From Hetaerina americana (Eukaryota > Arthropoda > Insecta > Odonata > Calopterygidae), in assembly GCA_022747635.1 (NCBI GenBank), contig JAKTNV010000067.1:82001-146000 (forward strand): a DNA stretch of 64,000 nt, written 5' to 3'. Shown here in pieces: positions 46,438 through 58,065 of the stretch (within the stretch, counting starts at the first letter, position 1; every line of letters begins with the position of its first letter). Position numbers and translations under genes: made by a program. The notes beneath the pieces were generated by a model. It was not told the DNA's origin, did not search any database, and saw only the letters and a program-made list of their open reading frames with translations.

Positions 46438-46667
46438 GTTATTCAATTGTTCCCGGCTGAACTTGGTGGAAATTCATGTTAATTAAATGAAGAATACAAT
46501 GTACATTTGTACTGTCCTTTATTCACGTATTACTAGTTTCAACGCTCAAGCATCATGAGGTGCGCGAGGGTAACATGATGATGACGCTTGAGCGTTGAAA
46601 CTAGTAATACGTGAATAAAGGACGGTGGAAAGATACATCGTATTCTTCATTTAATTAAAACATTTAG
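46438..46667. mobile_element. Foldback of two Penelope-type 3' tails
   Basis: 38-bp perfect inverted arms at 46514-46551 and 46586-46623 (gcttgagcgttgaaactagt...), extended by imperfect pairing to about 46480 and 46660 (gaagaatac / gtattcttc). Each arm contains the cttgagcgttgaaac word of the Penelope tail at 14.64 kb, plus aataaagga(c) and tattctt. The left side also has attcaattgttcccggct, which is found at the 5' boundary of the Penelope element at 12.9 kb. Confidence 0.7.
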
Positions 46668-46790
46668 TGCCTGGGACGTCTCTGTAACTGCATCATTTTG
46701 AATTTTATCTTCCAATATGGGATAAATTAAATACCTATTTGAGCCGGCAAAATTAAATGCATGAACAAGTTATATAGTTCTACTTACAAT

Positions 46791-46832
46791 TATATATATA
46801 TATATATATATATATACATACATATATATTTG
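46791..46832. repeat. (TA)n microsatellite
   Basis: Short TA tract before SINE S1b. Confidence 0.9.
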
Positions 46833-46850
46833 TGTATGCATATATAATAT

Positions 46851-47145
46851 GCGAGTCGCGGTAGTCCAGGGGGTAAGCGTTGAACTACTGCCTGGAGGAC
46901 CCGGGTTCGAATCCCGGGAAAGCCTCTCTGGGCACCTGCAGCTCCACCCAAACTATGTGATTTTTCTGGTAACAGAAAAATCACATAGCTTGGTTTCTTC
47001 CTGGGAAACCATTACCGGCGCACGGAAATGAACTGGCCCCCCTTCCCTGATGTGTGAATTTCACACACCGTCGGGTTTAGTCTTGGTGAACTCTACCATC
47101 ACCTACCAAACCGAACTTCAACATGAACATTGTGTTTTTGGTTAT
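46851..47145 (+). mobile_element. tRNA-derived SINE, family S1 copy b
   Basis: Head gcgagtcgcggtagtccagg with B box cccgggttcgaatcccggga, then the S1 body (gggcacctgcagctccaccc, tcctgggaaaccattaccgg, gaactggcccccc, catcacctaccaaaccga) ending in (TA)n. It carries a private perfect hairpin of 16-bp arms (46953-46968 and 46973-46988, loop gtaa) created from the atgtgatttttctg word. Confidence 0.8.
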
Positions 47146-47146
47146 A

Positions 47147-47154
47147 CATATATA

Positions 47155-47234
<80 letters not shown>
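47147..47234. repeat. (TA)n microsatellite
   Basis: Shared boundary between the 3' end of SINE S1b and the 3' end of RTE copy D. Confidence 0.95.
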
Positions 47235-47238
<4 letters not shown>

Positions 47239-49124
47239 GGTAATCTACCGGTTAAGGTAGCTTTTGGATGGACATAATTACTAATGAAATAATTTGTAGC
47301 CTAGCTACCCTAGCAAAACACAACATCCTACTCTACATCAGGTCCCTCTTCAGCTCTGAATACTTTCTTCCTCCCTTCATCCCGTCCAACATCCCTATCC
47401 TGTTCCTTCCCTTTCCTCGTTTGCCTAACATTCTCCCCTCAATTACAGTCTTCGACAACCCGCTGCCGGTCAATACCCCCTTCATCCACTTTTCCTTCCT
47501 CCATAGCATTTCTCCCAACCAACCCCTCTCTTCACCCACCATACCAAGTACTTCTTCATTTGTTTTCCTTTCATTCAAAAAGCAACTCCACACCCACATT
47601 TCAAAAGCCTCCAATCTACGTCTATCCTCCTGCTTCAATGACCATGTTTCCGCACTGTACATAGCTACGCTCGATATCAAAGTTTTTTCGAGTCTTTTCT
47701 TAACATCCTTACTCAAAGTCCCTATCATCAACTCCCTCCTCCTTGTGAAAGCCTCTTTGCTTAGCGCAATTCTTCTCCTTACGTCCCTACTACTTTGACC
47801 GTGTTGGTCCAAAACACTTCCGAGATACGTAAACTGTTCTACCTGCTCTAGTTTTTCCCCTCCTATTTTAATGTTTAGCCTAGCCTTTTTCTTTCTAGAA
47901 AGTCGCATAACTTTGTCTTATTAATATTGTTTCCCATCTCATATCTATCACCCTGAATTTCCAATTCAATCAGCAATGCTTGCAACCCCTTGGCTGACTG
48001 ACAAACTAAAGCTTGATCATCAGCAAACCTAACTGATTTTACGAATTCCCTGCCCACCTTCATTCCTACCTCCAGTTCTTCCCATGCCTCTTTAATCATT
48101 TCCTCTGCATACAGGTTGAACAGCAGCGGTGATAATGGGCAACCCTGCCTTACACCTCTTCCTAACAATGCCCAACCGAACTCCCCGTTCCCCACCCGCA
48201 CCTGAGCAGTCTGAGACATGTACAGGTTGTGGATTAGCCTCCTTTCCCTCCAATCTATTCCTATTTTATGCAGAATACTCATTAGTTTTTCCCAATTTAC
48301 TCTATCAAACGCTTTTTCGAAATCTACGAAACAGGCAAATACCTCCTGGTTGTCTTCTATATTCCTCTCGATTAATAATCTCATTACTACAATGGCATTA
48401 CGCGTACCTCTCCCTTTCCTAAACCCAAACTGATCATTCCCTAAGTAATCATTTGCCCTACTCTCTATCCTTTTGTTTATGATCCTGAGATGAACTTTAG
48501 CTGCATGGAATATCAAACTTATTGTCCTATAGTCCTCACATGATGTAGCCTTTACCATTTTCGGAATAGGAACTAAAACTGATCTCACAAAGTCTTTCGA
48601 CTAGATTCCTTCCTCATAAATACTACGAATCAGCCCATATAGCCTCTTCCTCCCACATTTTCTTAAACATTTCAACAGTTCCGCGGGGATGTTATCCACC
48701 CCCACGGCCGTATTTAGTTTCATCTCCCTTAATGCCCTTTCTATCTCATCGTATAGTATGCCTGGACCTAAGCTATCTTCCTCTACGTCATATTCTTTTT
48801 CAATGTCTAACTTTGTTGGTCGAAGTTCTTTGCTATACAGTTCTTCTATATACTCCTTTCATCTCTCTTGGGTCTTTCCTTTGTCAGCTATTACCTTACC
48901 CGCCTCATCTCTAACTGTGAGCATGGATCTCCCTTTCTTACTTCCCGATAAAGATTTAACTTTGCTGTACAGCGTACCAATTTCACCCTTTCTCTGCAGA
49001 CTTTCTATACCCTCGTACTGTGTCTTCCACCATGCTTGTTTTGCTTTATTTGTTGCCCACCTCAATTTATTGTTTAAACTCTTTGCACTTCATTTTGCCT
49101 ATCTCTGTATTTACATTCTTCCAT

Positions 49125-49127
<3 letters not shown>
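47235..49127 (-). mobile_element. RTE-like LINE copy D, 5'-truncated, 1.9 kb
   Basis: The longest copy with an intact 3' end. From the 3' signature ttaggtaatctaccggttaa at 47235 it runs through the C-terminal domain (47333-47908), the RT (47875-48588) and the linker (49065-48859: QAWWKTQYEGIESLQRKGEI), ending at cttccatt, where (TA)n begins. Both flanks are TA repeats, so no clean target duplication can be read. Confidence 0.85.
47333..48720 (-). pseudogene. RTE-like reverse transcriptase remnant
   Basis: RT frame 48588-47875: VLVPIPKMVKATSCEDYRTI, DQFGFRKGRGTRNAI, FACFVDFEKAFDRVNWEKLM (intact A box), RGVRQGCPLSPLLFNLYAEE and SVRFADDQALVCQSA (C box). A small deletion near 47910-47930 shifts the frame to 47908-47333 with YLGSVLDQHGQSSRDVRRRI and YSAETWSLKQEDRRRLEAFE. 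A TAG precedes the RT frame at about 48602. The WRRMEKVKW segment is disrupted here. Confidence 0.83.

Positions 49128-49128
<1 letters not shown>

Positions 49129-49201
<73 letters not shown>
49129..49201. repeat. (TA)n microsatellite
   Basis: Flanks the truncated 5' side of RTE copy D. Confidence 0.95.
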
Positions 49202-49205
<4 letters not shown>

Positions 49206-51639
49206 ATATTTCCAGTAAATGCCAGGTACTCTTTTAAGTATTGAATTCATTAAAAATCTTCTTAGTATGAAAATAAGATGATATTAGTAAGATAATTGTA
49301 CGCATTAGATGGCAGCTACTCCGATTGCGTTCTCATGAATTCGCGTATGGATACATAATACATTCACCGTTTTCTTCATGCCAAATGACGTAGAGTGGAT
49401 ATCTTGGATATCTCACTACCCTATCATCGATAACACTGGAAAACGGCCATTGAATTATGCTTTAAACTTCTATAAATCCTGATAGTGGGCTCTGCACGGA
49501 TGCCTTGTACATCTCAAATTTGAATTTAATTTCTTTTAGAGACAAGGATTCCGTTTGTGTGATTGCGATGAGAGTGGCAAATAAGAATAAATTTTTCATT
49601 TATAGGATTTAATGATTAAATATGAAATTCTCTATTGATCTTGCAAGGCTAATGTCATGAAATTATTGATGAACCTTTTTCTAAGGGAGGACCAATCTGA
49701 TGATTTAATTCCTAATGATTTCCGCAGTGTTATTTTTGGAGTTAGCCTCATCGCTTTATTTCTTAATGAGTCTTTGTCTTTCTTTTTGTGCATTTCACTC
49801 CCTTCTTATGGCTCAAATATAGTTTCATAATCTGTCGTTAACTATTTCATCGTCATCTGCGGTATTTTATGCCCCGTGAGTTCAGCTTTTGTCGAGTCAC
49901 TCTTTTACATGGACGTCATTGTTCACCTACAACACGTAGAACATTTTACTGATATGCCAATTTACTATGCATAGTTTATCCGTAGCAAATATTATAATTT
50001 ATTGCGGTATTTCCTACTTTACGGAGCTCATTGTCACGGCCTGAATTCCACAGAAATCTATAAGCCTACGTAGGAAAATCCATTTTCAATGCAAAATAGT
50101 GTACGACCATCTCGAGAAATTCATTTAGGAATTATAGAGTGGAGCTTTAACATTCTTAATAAAAATATTATCTGATGTAAAACTATTTCAATTAATATTT
50201 TTATATTTATGAATGTTCTTTATTTAGTCACTATTTATTATCTTTCGCACGTTATTGACTGTGTAGTATCTCCTTATCAATGCCTGAGATGATTTAAACC
50301 TGCCCCAATGATGATTTGGTTAAGAAATACGTCTGTTGATTATTGTAAAAATCATTAGGCTAACTACATACTTTTCCACAAAAATTTTTATTGTTCATTC
50401 GCCTACGCAAATTCAATATGACAGAAATCATAATATGTTTTAATATATTACATTCAACCATTAGTTTTATGGCTGCTAAATCCTTAAAACTAAGCCGCCA
50501 CACTCAAAGATAAAAATCCTCATAAAATGCGATTAATGCACGAATGGTATTACTATATTGGAAAAACATAAAACGAGAAAAGTAATAAAATAACCATTGA
50601 AAATCCAATAATGACTACAAACCTTAGAGTCTGAAGATATTACACGATTTAATTTGGCCTAATGCTAATCTTACAGGCAATTTAACATTCTATTAAACTT
50701 TATGTTCAATTAATGAGTGGATATCTCCTCACATCTTTTATTATGCTAGAATTATTTCTCGGGAAATCTGGTAAGCAATCCAGCAGGAACGGTTCCTTCT
50801 TGTTAAGAACCCATTCTGATGGCCTTTAATGACTGTGTGTGCGCAGAGTGAGACGGGCGAGGAGACTCAACTGTTAAGCTTTATTGATGACCCTAAGCGA
50901 GTGGCACGAAGAGTTTTTCTCCGAGAGACGGTTATCGTGCAATAAATTGTTTTACAACCCAATTTAATTAATTAATCGTTAAAACTATTAAGTATCACTA
51001 GGGTGTCACTTCAAAATCTTTCAGATACTATAACCTATATCCACCCCCAGTCTCACAGATTTTACGATTATATTAACTGACATCAGGCATGCCAACCTAC
51101 AGGGCTGACGAGCCTTGCTTTGACTTCCCTGACGCTATTCTCTTTAAGATAAGTGAAACGGAAAATGTTTAATCAACGCTCATTTCCTTCAAACATGTTG
51201 GTACTTTATGGGTCATTTATTCCTATAATTATTTTTTTATTCTCATTTACGCGTGGATTATTAACTTAGTCAACAAGTTGTTCCGCCGCTTGTAGTCGTG
51301 ACGAGCGGTGACGTGAACTCGGGATGATTCGTTACAAGCGAAAAAATATAAATAATAGGAACAGGAATGAAACGCGCTACTCTCTGAATAGCTAAGGACT
51401 TCCTCACTAGCATAACCAGCCAATCAAATCGTACGAGATCCATCACCGCGCATTAATAACCACATATTCCGATATTCACTGCAGAATAGTCACGAATTTT
51501 TTTACCTGTTACCTGATGGCATTTAAGTGGAATATGGGAACTCCTGTGATGAGATCTTTGAACATATAATAAGGGCTGCAGTTTAAAATTATCCAAATAG
51601 CAGGACTCGGGGATGTTTTATGTGCCACAACAATCCATT
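49202..51639. other. AT-rich DNA, no recognised feature
   Basis: No ORF of note, no repeats with partners elsewhere in the window. Confidence 0.45.
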
Positions 51640-51641
51640 TA

Positions 51642-52446
51642 CAGGGTTGCACCCAAAAGTGGTAGGACTGATTTTCTCTGGCGCGAACGGAGCGGTGGAA
51701 GGGGGTCTGCCTGGCAGGGTAAGGTGGAGGGGGCTCTTAGCAATAGACCGAACCAAACCTCAGTCGCCTGCGGGCTGTCGTTGAGTGAGGACACCGTTTT
51801 TAGTGAAGCAAGTTTTTTGTCCGCGTCCAAAAATAAAATGAATCTGAATTTAGAGCAACGTTATTCCGTGACGTTTTGTGCGAAGCTCGGGAAGACGGAA
51901 ACTGAGACCCTCGATATGATCGAGCAGGCTAATGGGGACACTGCCTTAAGCCGCTCCACAGTATTTGAGTGGCACAAGTTGTTTAAAGAGGGTAGGGAGC
52001 TCGTTGAAGACGACCATCGCTCCGGACGGCCGTCGACGGCAAGAACCGACACGAATGTGGACAGAGTGAGGACACTGCTGAACACAGACCGACGCTAACC
52101 CAGTGAAGAAATTGCAGACCAGTTGGGTCTGTCTGCATCCAACGTCCAACGCATTATTTCACAGGATTTGGCCATGCGCAAGGTGTGCGCCAAGATGGTG
52201 CCGAAAATTCTGAGTGTCGACCAACAGGCAACGCGTGTGCGCATTTCCGAAGAAGTGTTAGCCGATTTGCACCGAGATGAAAATTATTTCTCCGGACACC
52301 GGACTTCTTCTTCTTCTTCCCCCTGATGAAAAGACAGCTCAAGGGACGACGTTTTGACTCGATAAAGGCCGTTCAAGAGGCTTCGACGAGGATCATCAAC
52401 GGCATCCAGAATCAAATCAGTCCTACCACTTTTGGGTGCGACCCTG
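51642..52446 (+). mobile_element. Internally deleted mariner (family 3), 805 bp
   Basis: TA on both sides (51640-51641, 52447-52448). Terminal inverted repeats of about 32 bp start CAGGGTTGCACCCAAAAGTG; the right end differs by one base (CAGGGTCGC). The ends and coding sequence differ from families 1 and 2. The catalytic part is deleted between DENYFSG and the PDFFFFFP-like segment at about 52303. Confidence 0.9.
51838..52420 (+). pseudogene. Mariner family 3 transposase remnant
   Basis: ATG at 51838 starts MNLNLEQRYSVTFCAKLGKT; the helix-turn-helix region runs through RSGRPSTARTDTNVDRVRTL to a TAA at 52096-52098. The frame then reopens with GLSASNVQRIISQDLAMRKV, AKMVPKILSVDQQ (linker motif) and LADLHRDENYFSG, where a deletion joins it to the frame-shifted third-Asp region and KRQLKGRRFDSIKAVQEAST. 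One nonsense codon, one large deletion and one frameshift. Confidence 0.85.
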
Positions 52447-52559
52447 TATGAACCTTATGGATGCACAGCTATCTAATTTCTTTCACTCAATTCATCATTG
52501 AATCTTAGCCTACGTTAACTTACTTTGACGTATTTTGATCGTTATAGAGACGTGACAAT

Positions 52560-52810
52560 CCAGCGAAAAGAACGGTGAGCTACAGACCGGAGGACCCGCG
52601 TGTGATTCCGGGTGACGACTTCGGACACCCTCAGATTCACCAAAGATGTAAGATTTTCCGGGGTTCCAGCTCCTCATGAGAAACCATAGACTGCACAGGG
52701 AAAGTAATTATCCCCCTCCCTTCCCTCGTCCGTGGATTTCACACGCCAGATAGCGCTAGGTGCCCTCACCTATCAAAGCGACCTTCGGGATGATAACCGT
52801 TGCGTTAAGT
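52560..52810 (+). mobile_element. tRNA-derived SINE, family S1 copy c, diverged
   Basis: Old copy: head remnant acggtgagctacagaccgga and gtgtgattccgggtgacga, then gaaaccatagactgcacagg, tgatttcacacgcc-like words (gtggatttcacacgccagat) and the tail ctatcaaagcgaccttcggg. It has no TA tract at its end. Confidence 0.65.
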
Positions 52811-54400
52811 ATTATAATCATTGGAATACTAATTTCACACAAGTGAAAACCGAAATGCTACGCTCAAGCATAATAAACTTATTCAGAGCGTAACTATTCA
52901 GTAACTATATCACCGATGAACCAAGCGACACGCAAACATGCTCTTCGGGACAAGATGGGTAAAAAGGGCGGGGGTAACTTCCCCGTGCCGTTATTTTAAG
53001 GTAGGTGGCCTTAATGAGATTAGTGCTCGGTTGAATTTTGCAGCCACCCTGGGCAAAATATACTCCCCGACAGGTCATCCCGCAATTGTCAAATTCCGTC
53101 CAGTCCCTCGACTAAAAAACCCTCGCTAATACATGGATGAGGGTTCGGCGGGACCGCCCCTATTGCGGCGTGCGGGTCGTCTTATTCGCCACAAACGAGC
53201 CCACCCCCCCAAGTGTCTCATGGCAGTCATCCCGCGGGTGCATTGCCCGCGGAGTAGTCTTCTACTGTTTTGCGCTTATTCCCATTCAGGATGAGTGGAT
53301 CGGTGACTGAATCACGTAAACAACACTCAAAATATTAATCGTGTTAAGTACACAACGCATTATTTAAAAGATGAACTCGCCTAAAACTAGGCCTCGTCAT
53401 CACTAACCTCGCCTTTGAGTCTCGTCTGATATCGCCGACGATTTCGGCGGAACTTCAATCCATTTATCACGACGGAATTGAAAAACTTCATCAAGAGAGT
53501 GCCTTTTAATTTACTCAGCGAATTTACTTTCCAAATAGGGCTCACAATGAACAACAAACTGTACACACTGATATATCGTAAACATTGCATTGACGACCGA
53601 ACACCGTTTGTCTATCGATGGATGCGAAGGGGGTCGCTTCGGGTTGCACAGCTGACATTTCAATATTTAAAAAGACCTGATGAACAAAAGTCGGAGCTTG
53701 GCTAGTGTAGATATAACAATAAATACCTTTTTTAAAACCTGATGTGTTAGTAGATCATAGGAATAACTTAAAAAACACAGTCACAGAATATTCGCAGAGA
53801 ACAAATTTGTTCGGGGGTTAGGAGGAGACAAAAAATTTGCATGAATGTTTTTTGGACGCATACCTTTGACGTGATTTTTAAAAATTTGATGAAAACGTAA
53901 CAACTTCACTCGCAGCCATTCAAAATAAGATAGGGTTCGGAAAAATGTTCAACCTTGAGGCGATCTCATTCCGTGCATTGCGAAATCCTTTCCGTCGGGA
54001 GTTTATTCCATGGTTGGTCTTAACGAGTGGAAAAGGCGTCCTCCACACCCTGGCGAATAAAATCAACACCCCTTCGTCCCCACCCTCCCAATTCTGACCC
54101 CTTGGCCCGATTCATCGCGATGGACGGATGCAGGCAGTCGATCGCGACCCGCCCCTACCTCCCACCCGCACCATTCCCTCGGTTGCGTGGTTCCTTTGCT
54201 CGGCGAGCCGAGACCGAAGGCAGGAACGTACCTATGAGTATCACGACGAGGCCTGGGGGGGGCGAGGGGGGGATGGAGGGTGTTTTGGAGGCGGGAGGGA
54301 GGAAGGGGAGGATGGGGGAACCGAGTGAGTTTGACGTGTCTGTTGCACGCGAGTCGATTCAGGAGTTCAGTGAAAGAGAGAGGGAGGGACAGAGGAGGTA
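52811..54400. other. Unassigned DNA with a GC-rich block
   Basis: Contains a 75-codon ORF at 53478-53705 without recognisable domain and a GC-rich block from about 54.05 kb. I saw no Ig-like or transposon signature. Confidence 0.4.
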
Positions 54401-54406
54401 TCCCTA

Positions 54407-54470
54407 TCACACACAATGCACACACACGCACGCACACACACGCACGCACACACACAACACGCACACGAGA
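54407..54470. repeat. (CA)n microsatellite
   Basis: CA/CACG repeats inside the GC-rich block. They generate spurious HTHTHT and CVCVRAC ORFs. Confidence 0.95.
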
Positions 54471-54855
54471 GAGCAGACGTAATGCAAACGCGAATGTTGG
54501 GTCCGTCGATTGGAGACCCACAAATCACCTCCTCCATCTCTCTCTGTTCGCCCCGGAAACAATAGAAGGGGGAGCGGCGACCTTCGGCGAGGAAGGACCG
54601 CCTCTCCACAGCATCCCGACGAATAATCGGAATTCGAACGGTCGTCGTCGCTCCGCGCGCGTCCCTCGCTCGCTCCCCCGCTCGTTGACGGGCTTCCAAA
54701 GAGCGTCCCGGGCTCTTCTTGTTTCGCACCGAATTATCAAGAGAGCGCATCGACGGCGGCGGAGGTGTGATGGGGTGAAGACGTGAAAAAAATGAGAACA
54801 GGAACGTTTTGGAGAAATGAGATGTAAGGGAGCGTGTGGGCGAGGTGTAGATAGA
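54471..54855. other. GC-rich block without recognised feature
   Basis: CpG-containing stretch (tcgtcgtcgctccgcgcgcg) that could be regulatory, but I see no promoter or exon evidence. Confidence 0.35.
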
Positions 54856-54889
54856 TGAGAGAGAGAGAGAGAGAGATAGATAGATGAGG
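54856..54889. repeat. (GA)n / (GATA)n tract
   Basis: GA repeats followed by agatagatagatgag at the proposed 3' end of the LINE; the latter may be the LINE's tail. Confidence 0.85.
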
Positions 54890-55076
54890 TCTTTATTTGG
54901 GCGAAATTGAGACCAAATGGTCCCTTCTTCCATTTAACCCATCGTCGTATACATATTATATTAGGCATTAAACTTATAGTTACATTCATATGTACACATA
55001 AATACATATAGACAGACATAAATTCATTTAGCACAGATGTGCACATCGAAAATAAAAAAGTATATACGTATATATA

Positions 55077-55245
55077 GACACACACATACACATACATACA
55101 TACATATATGCATACACATACCTACACATATACATACATATCCACACACACATACACACATAAACATACACACATACATGCATTCACATACATACATACA
55201 TAATGACGCACATATACACCCTTACATACATGCATATGCATATAT
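55077..55245. repeat. (ACAT)n-type tandem repeat
   Basis: Imperfect acacatacat repeats over about 170 bp, creating the false HTHTYIH reading frame. Confidence 0.9.
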
Positions 55246-55689
55246 AAATTAAGAATACACCTACATATACTCAAATTAAATGACAGTGAAGATAGAGATC
55301 AATAAAATGAGGAAAGTCTAAGCAAAGAATGAGGTTTGTGGGAAAAGCTAGGGAGAGCGTGGCATCGCTCAACTAGTAAAAACCCACGCAGGAAAAACAC
55401 CCACGAAGAGAAGGGGTGTGTGAAAAACCTGCGAATACCCTATTAATTAGAGGAAAGATACATGTACATTGTAACAATAACTTTTTACTTAGTATACGCA
55501 TTATTAAGTTACTGAAATTGAAATGGAGACATTAAATACATTGACAACACATGCAGAGTATTGAGAAGCGTAATATTTCTAAAAATAATGATGCAAACTC
55601 CTACCGTTTGAGATAACAAAACAAAAAAGCAGAAAAAAAGTAGACACAGTGATCTGTATGACAGCTGAGTGGAATGACGGAGGGATACT

Positions 55690-57965
55690 GGTTAAGTTAA
55701 GTACCTGAGGAAAATGAACTTGTGAAGTGCTCTTCTAAATGTTGTTGTTGATGAAGAGTTTTTTATGTCATCTGGGAGAGAGTTCCACAGACGGCATGCT
55801 GTAACATGAAAAGATTTGTGATAGATTTCCGTGCGATGGTGTGGGACAAGAAGTTTATTATTACCCCTGGTATTTCTGTTGTGGATTGAGCTGATGAAGA
55901 GGAAATTTTTGTATAGATATTTAGGTGTGCGGTTTGAAAGTATTCCGTAGAAAAGTGAAAGAATATGTATACTGCCTGCGGCCTTCTAGCTTTAACCAGG
56001 ATATTCTATTAAATGAGTCGGAAATGTGACCGTATTTCCTAAGATCACATATGAACCGCACACAGGAATTATGGGTCCTCTGGAGTTTGGTTTTCAGTTC
56101 GCCTGAAAGGTCTTGGTATACTACATCACAGTAATCAAAGTGGGGTATGAGAAGATAGGACACAAGAAGCATCTTTAAGGAGGGGGGAGCAATGTGCTTT
56201 AACCTTTTCAGTGAATGCAGGGATGAGTTAATTTTTCTGCAGATAGCAAATGCATGATCAGTCCAAGATAATGTTTCATTTATGGTTAAGCCTAAATTAT
56301 TTACTGTCCTTAGGTATGGTATGATAGATCCTTGCAATTTCAGTGGTGGTAGTTTATCAATACTTATTTTAGAATGTAGTTTATGGTATCCGATTATAAT
56401 GGACTGACTTTTGATTGGGTTTATTTTCAATAAATTTTTTATTCCCACTAGTGAAAAAGCAGCTAGATCTGCATTAATTTCGTTTATAATTGTAGGTAGG
56501 TCTTGAAGGCGGGAATGGTGACATATTTGTAAATCATCGGTATAAAGGTGATGTTGCAATTTAAAATGCCTTTACTAATATCGTTTATATACAGGGAAAA
56601 AAGCAAGGGTCCAAGAATGGATCCTTGTGGAACACCCCCGTGTATTTGAAGCCAGTTAGAGGATGAATTAGGTGTAATGACTCTTTGTAATCGGTTACTT
56701 AGGTATGAGCGAATCTACAGTAAAGACGAGGAAGAAAAATTCAGGTTTTGAAGTTTTGCTAAGAGAATATCTTTATCAATAGAGTGGAAGGCTTTGGTAA
56801 AGTCTAGGAGAGTCATTATTGTCACCTCTTTGCGATCCATGGATAGTCGGATGTCATCTGTTATTTTAAGGAGAGCGGTAGCTGTGCTGTGAGAGGACCG
56901 AAAGCCTGATTGTAGAGGATCAAGTAAGTTATTTTCATTCAGAAACTTTGAAATTTGTTCGTGAATGAGTCTCTCGAATGCTTTTGATAAAGGAGGCAAA
57001 ATGCTGATTGGTCTGTATTCAGCAATGTTGGTGGGTGTGGATTTTTTGGGGATGGGACGGACGAGGGCACGTTTCCAGAGTGAGGGATATGTTCCAGTTA
57101 GAATAGACCAATTAAAGATATGAGTTAAAACAGGAAGTACAATGGGAAGTAACTTTTGTATGAGAATAGCTGAAATTCCGTCAGCTCCATCTGAGGAGGC
57201 CTTGATTTTTTTGAGGGCCTGGAGGACTTCCATTTGTGTGACGGGAGAAATTTTGAATGAGCTTCCAGCAGAAACTGGAGTTGGTTCAGAATTATGCAAA
57301 CTGTATAAGTATTCATTTTTTGCATTAAAGTCGATTTCCGTCGGTGGGGTTGTGAATAAACGGTTTAGGTCGTCTGGAGAAATGTCAGCAGGTAGGGAGT
57401 GTTGATTTTTAGTTTTTCCGACACCAAGGTACTTCAAGCTTTTCCTAATATGTGACGGGGGCTCTTTAGATATTTGGAAGGAATATCTGATTTTGGAATT
57501 TCTAATGACTTGTTTAGTTTTGTTACGCAGTTTTTTGTAGATGTTGAATACATTTTCGTTTTTATGTTTTTTTAAACAGGCTATAGACTGCGTCACGCCT
57601 ACGCATCAAGTATTTTATTTCATCTGTTATCAAAGGGGAGCGTGGTTTGGAAAGTCGGATTTTTCTAAACGGTGCATGTTTGACTCCTAGATCATTTAAG
57701 AACGTATTCAATAGTTCCACTTTTTTATCTATGTCGTCGATGAATTCTATATACTGCCATGGAATAATAGCCGCATCGGATACTAGGTGTTTGTCATCTA
57801 TGGACTTGAAATCGCGAGTAAGAATGAATTTCTGCTTAAATTTAGGACATATAACTGAGTATGTTAAAGATAATACATCATGCATGGATATTCCTGGGGC
57901 AGAAAGTTGCCCATATGTTGTGATTTTGTCAGGGTTGGCTGCAATTATTGCATCAAGCTAAGTGG
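55690..57965 (-). pseudogene. LINE endonuclease end / reverse transcriptase remnant
   Basis: Read on the minus strand: LDAIIAANPDKITTYGQLSA (endonuclease C-terminus), KHAPFRKIRLSKPRSPLITD (linker), FNWSILTGTYPSLWKRALVR, RPISILPPLSKAFERLIHEQ, LDPLQSGFRSSHSTATALLK, MTLLDFTKAFHSIDKDILLA (A box), HLYTDDLQICHHS (C box; TDD where ADD is usual), LIPHFDYCDVVYQDL, and in a shifted frame HRTEIYHKSFHVTACRLWNS and LPDDIKNSSSTTTFRRALHK to about 55690. Frame breaks near 57.59, 56.57-56.72 and 55.92 kb make it inactive. Confidence 0.75.
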
Positions 57966-58065
57966 CTGATGAAGATGTATGATGGGTAGGTTCTAGGGGA
58001 AGTATGCTAAGACCGAGGTATGACATAGGGAGGGGGAGGGGGGAGGGAGGGGGGAGGGAGAGAGT

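Larger units (their letters stand above)
54880..57965 (-). mobile_element. Jockey/CR1-superfamily LINE, 5'-truncated
   Basis: A minus-strand non-LTR retrotransposon. Its coding remnant runs from the end of the endonuclease (57.96 kb) to about 55.69 kb. The proposed 3' end is the segment reading ttggtctcaatttcgcccaa then ataaagacctcatctatcta (polyadenylation-like AATAAA and an ATCT tail) at 54.88-54.93 kb; if correct, the 3' UTR contains the (ACAT)n tract. It differs in sequence from the CR1-like and RTE-like copies. Confidence 0.65.

Noticed and set aside
53478..53705. 75-codon ORF (MKNFIKRVPFNLLSEFTFQI) as a small gene
   Set aside because: No recognisable domain, promoter or splice context, and length is within chance expectation.
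54027..54933. Long overlapping ORFs on both strands in the GC-rich block
   Set aside because: No domain, extreme composition (CA repeats, GC-rich) and open frames on both strands indicate chance.
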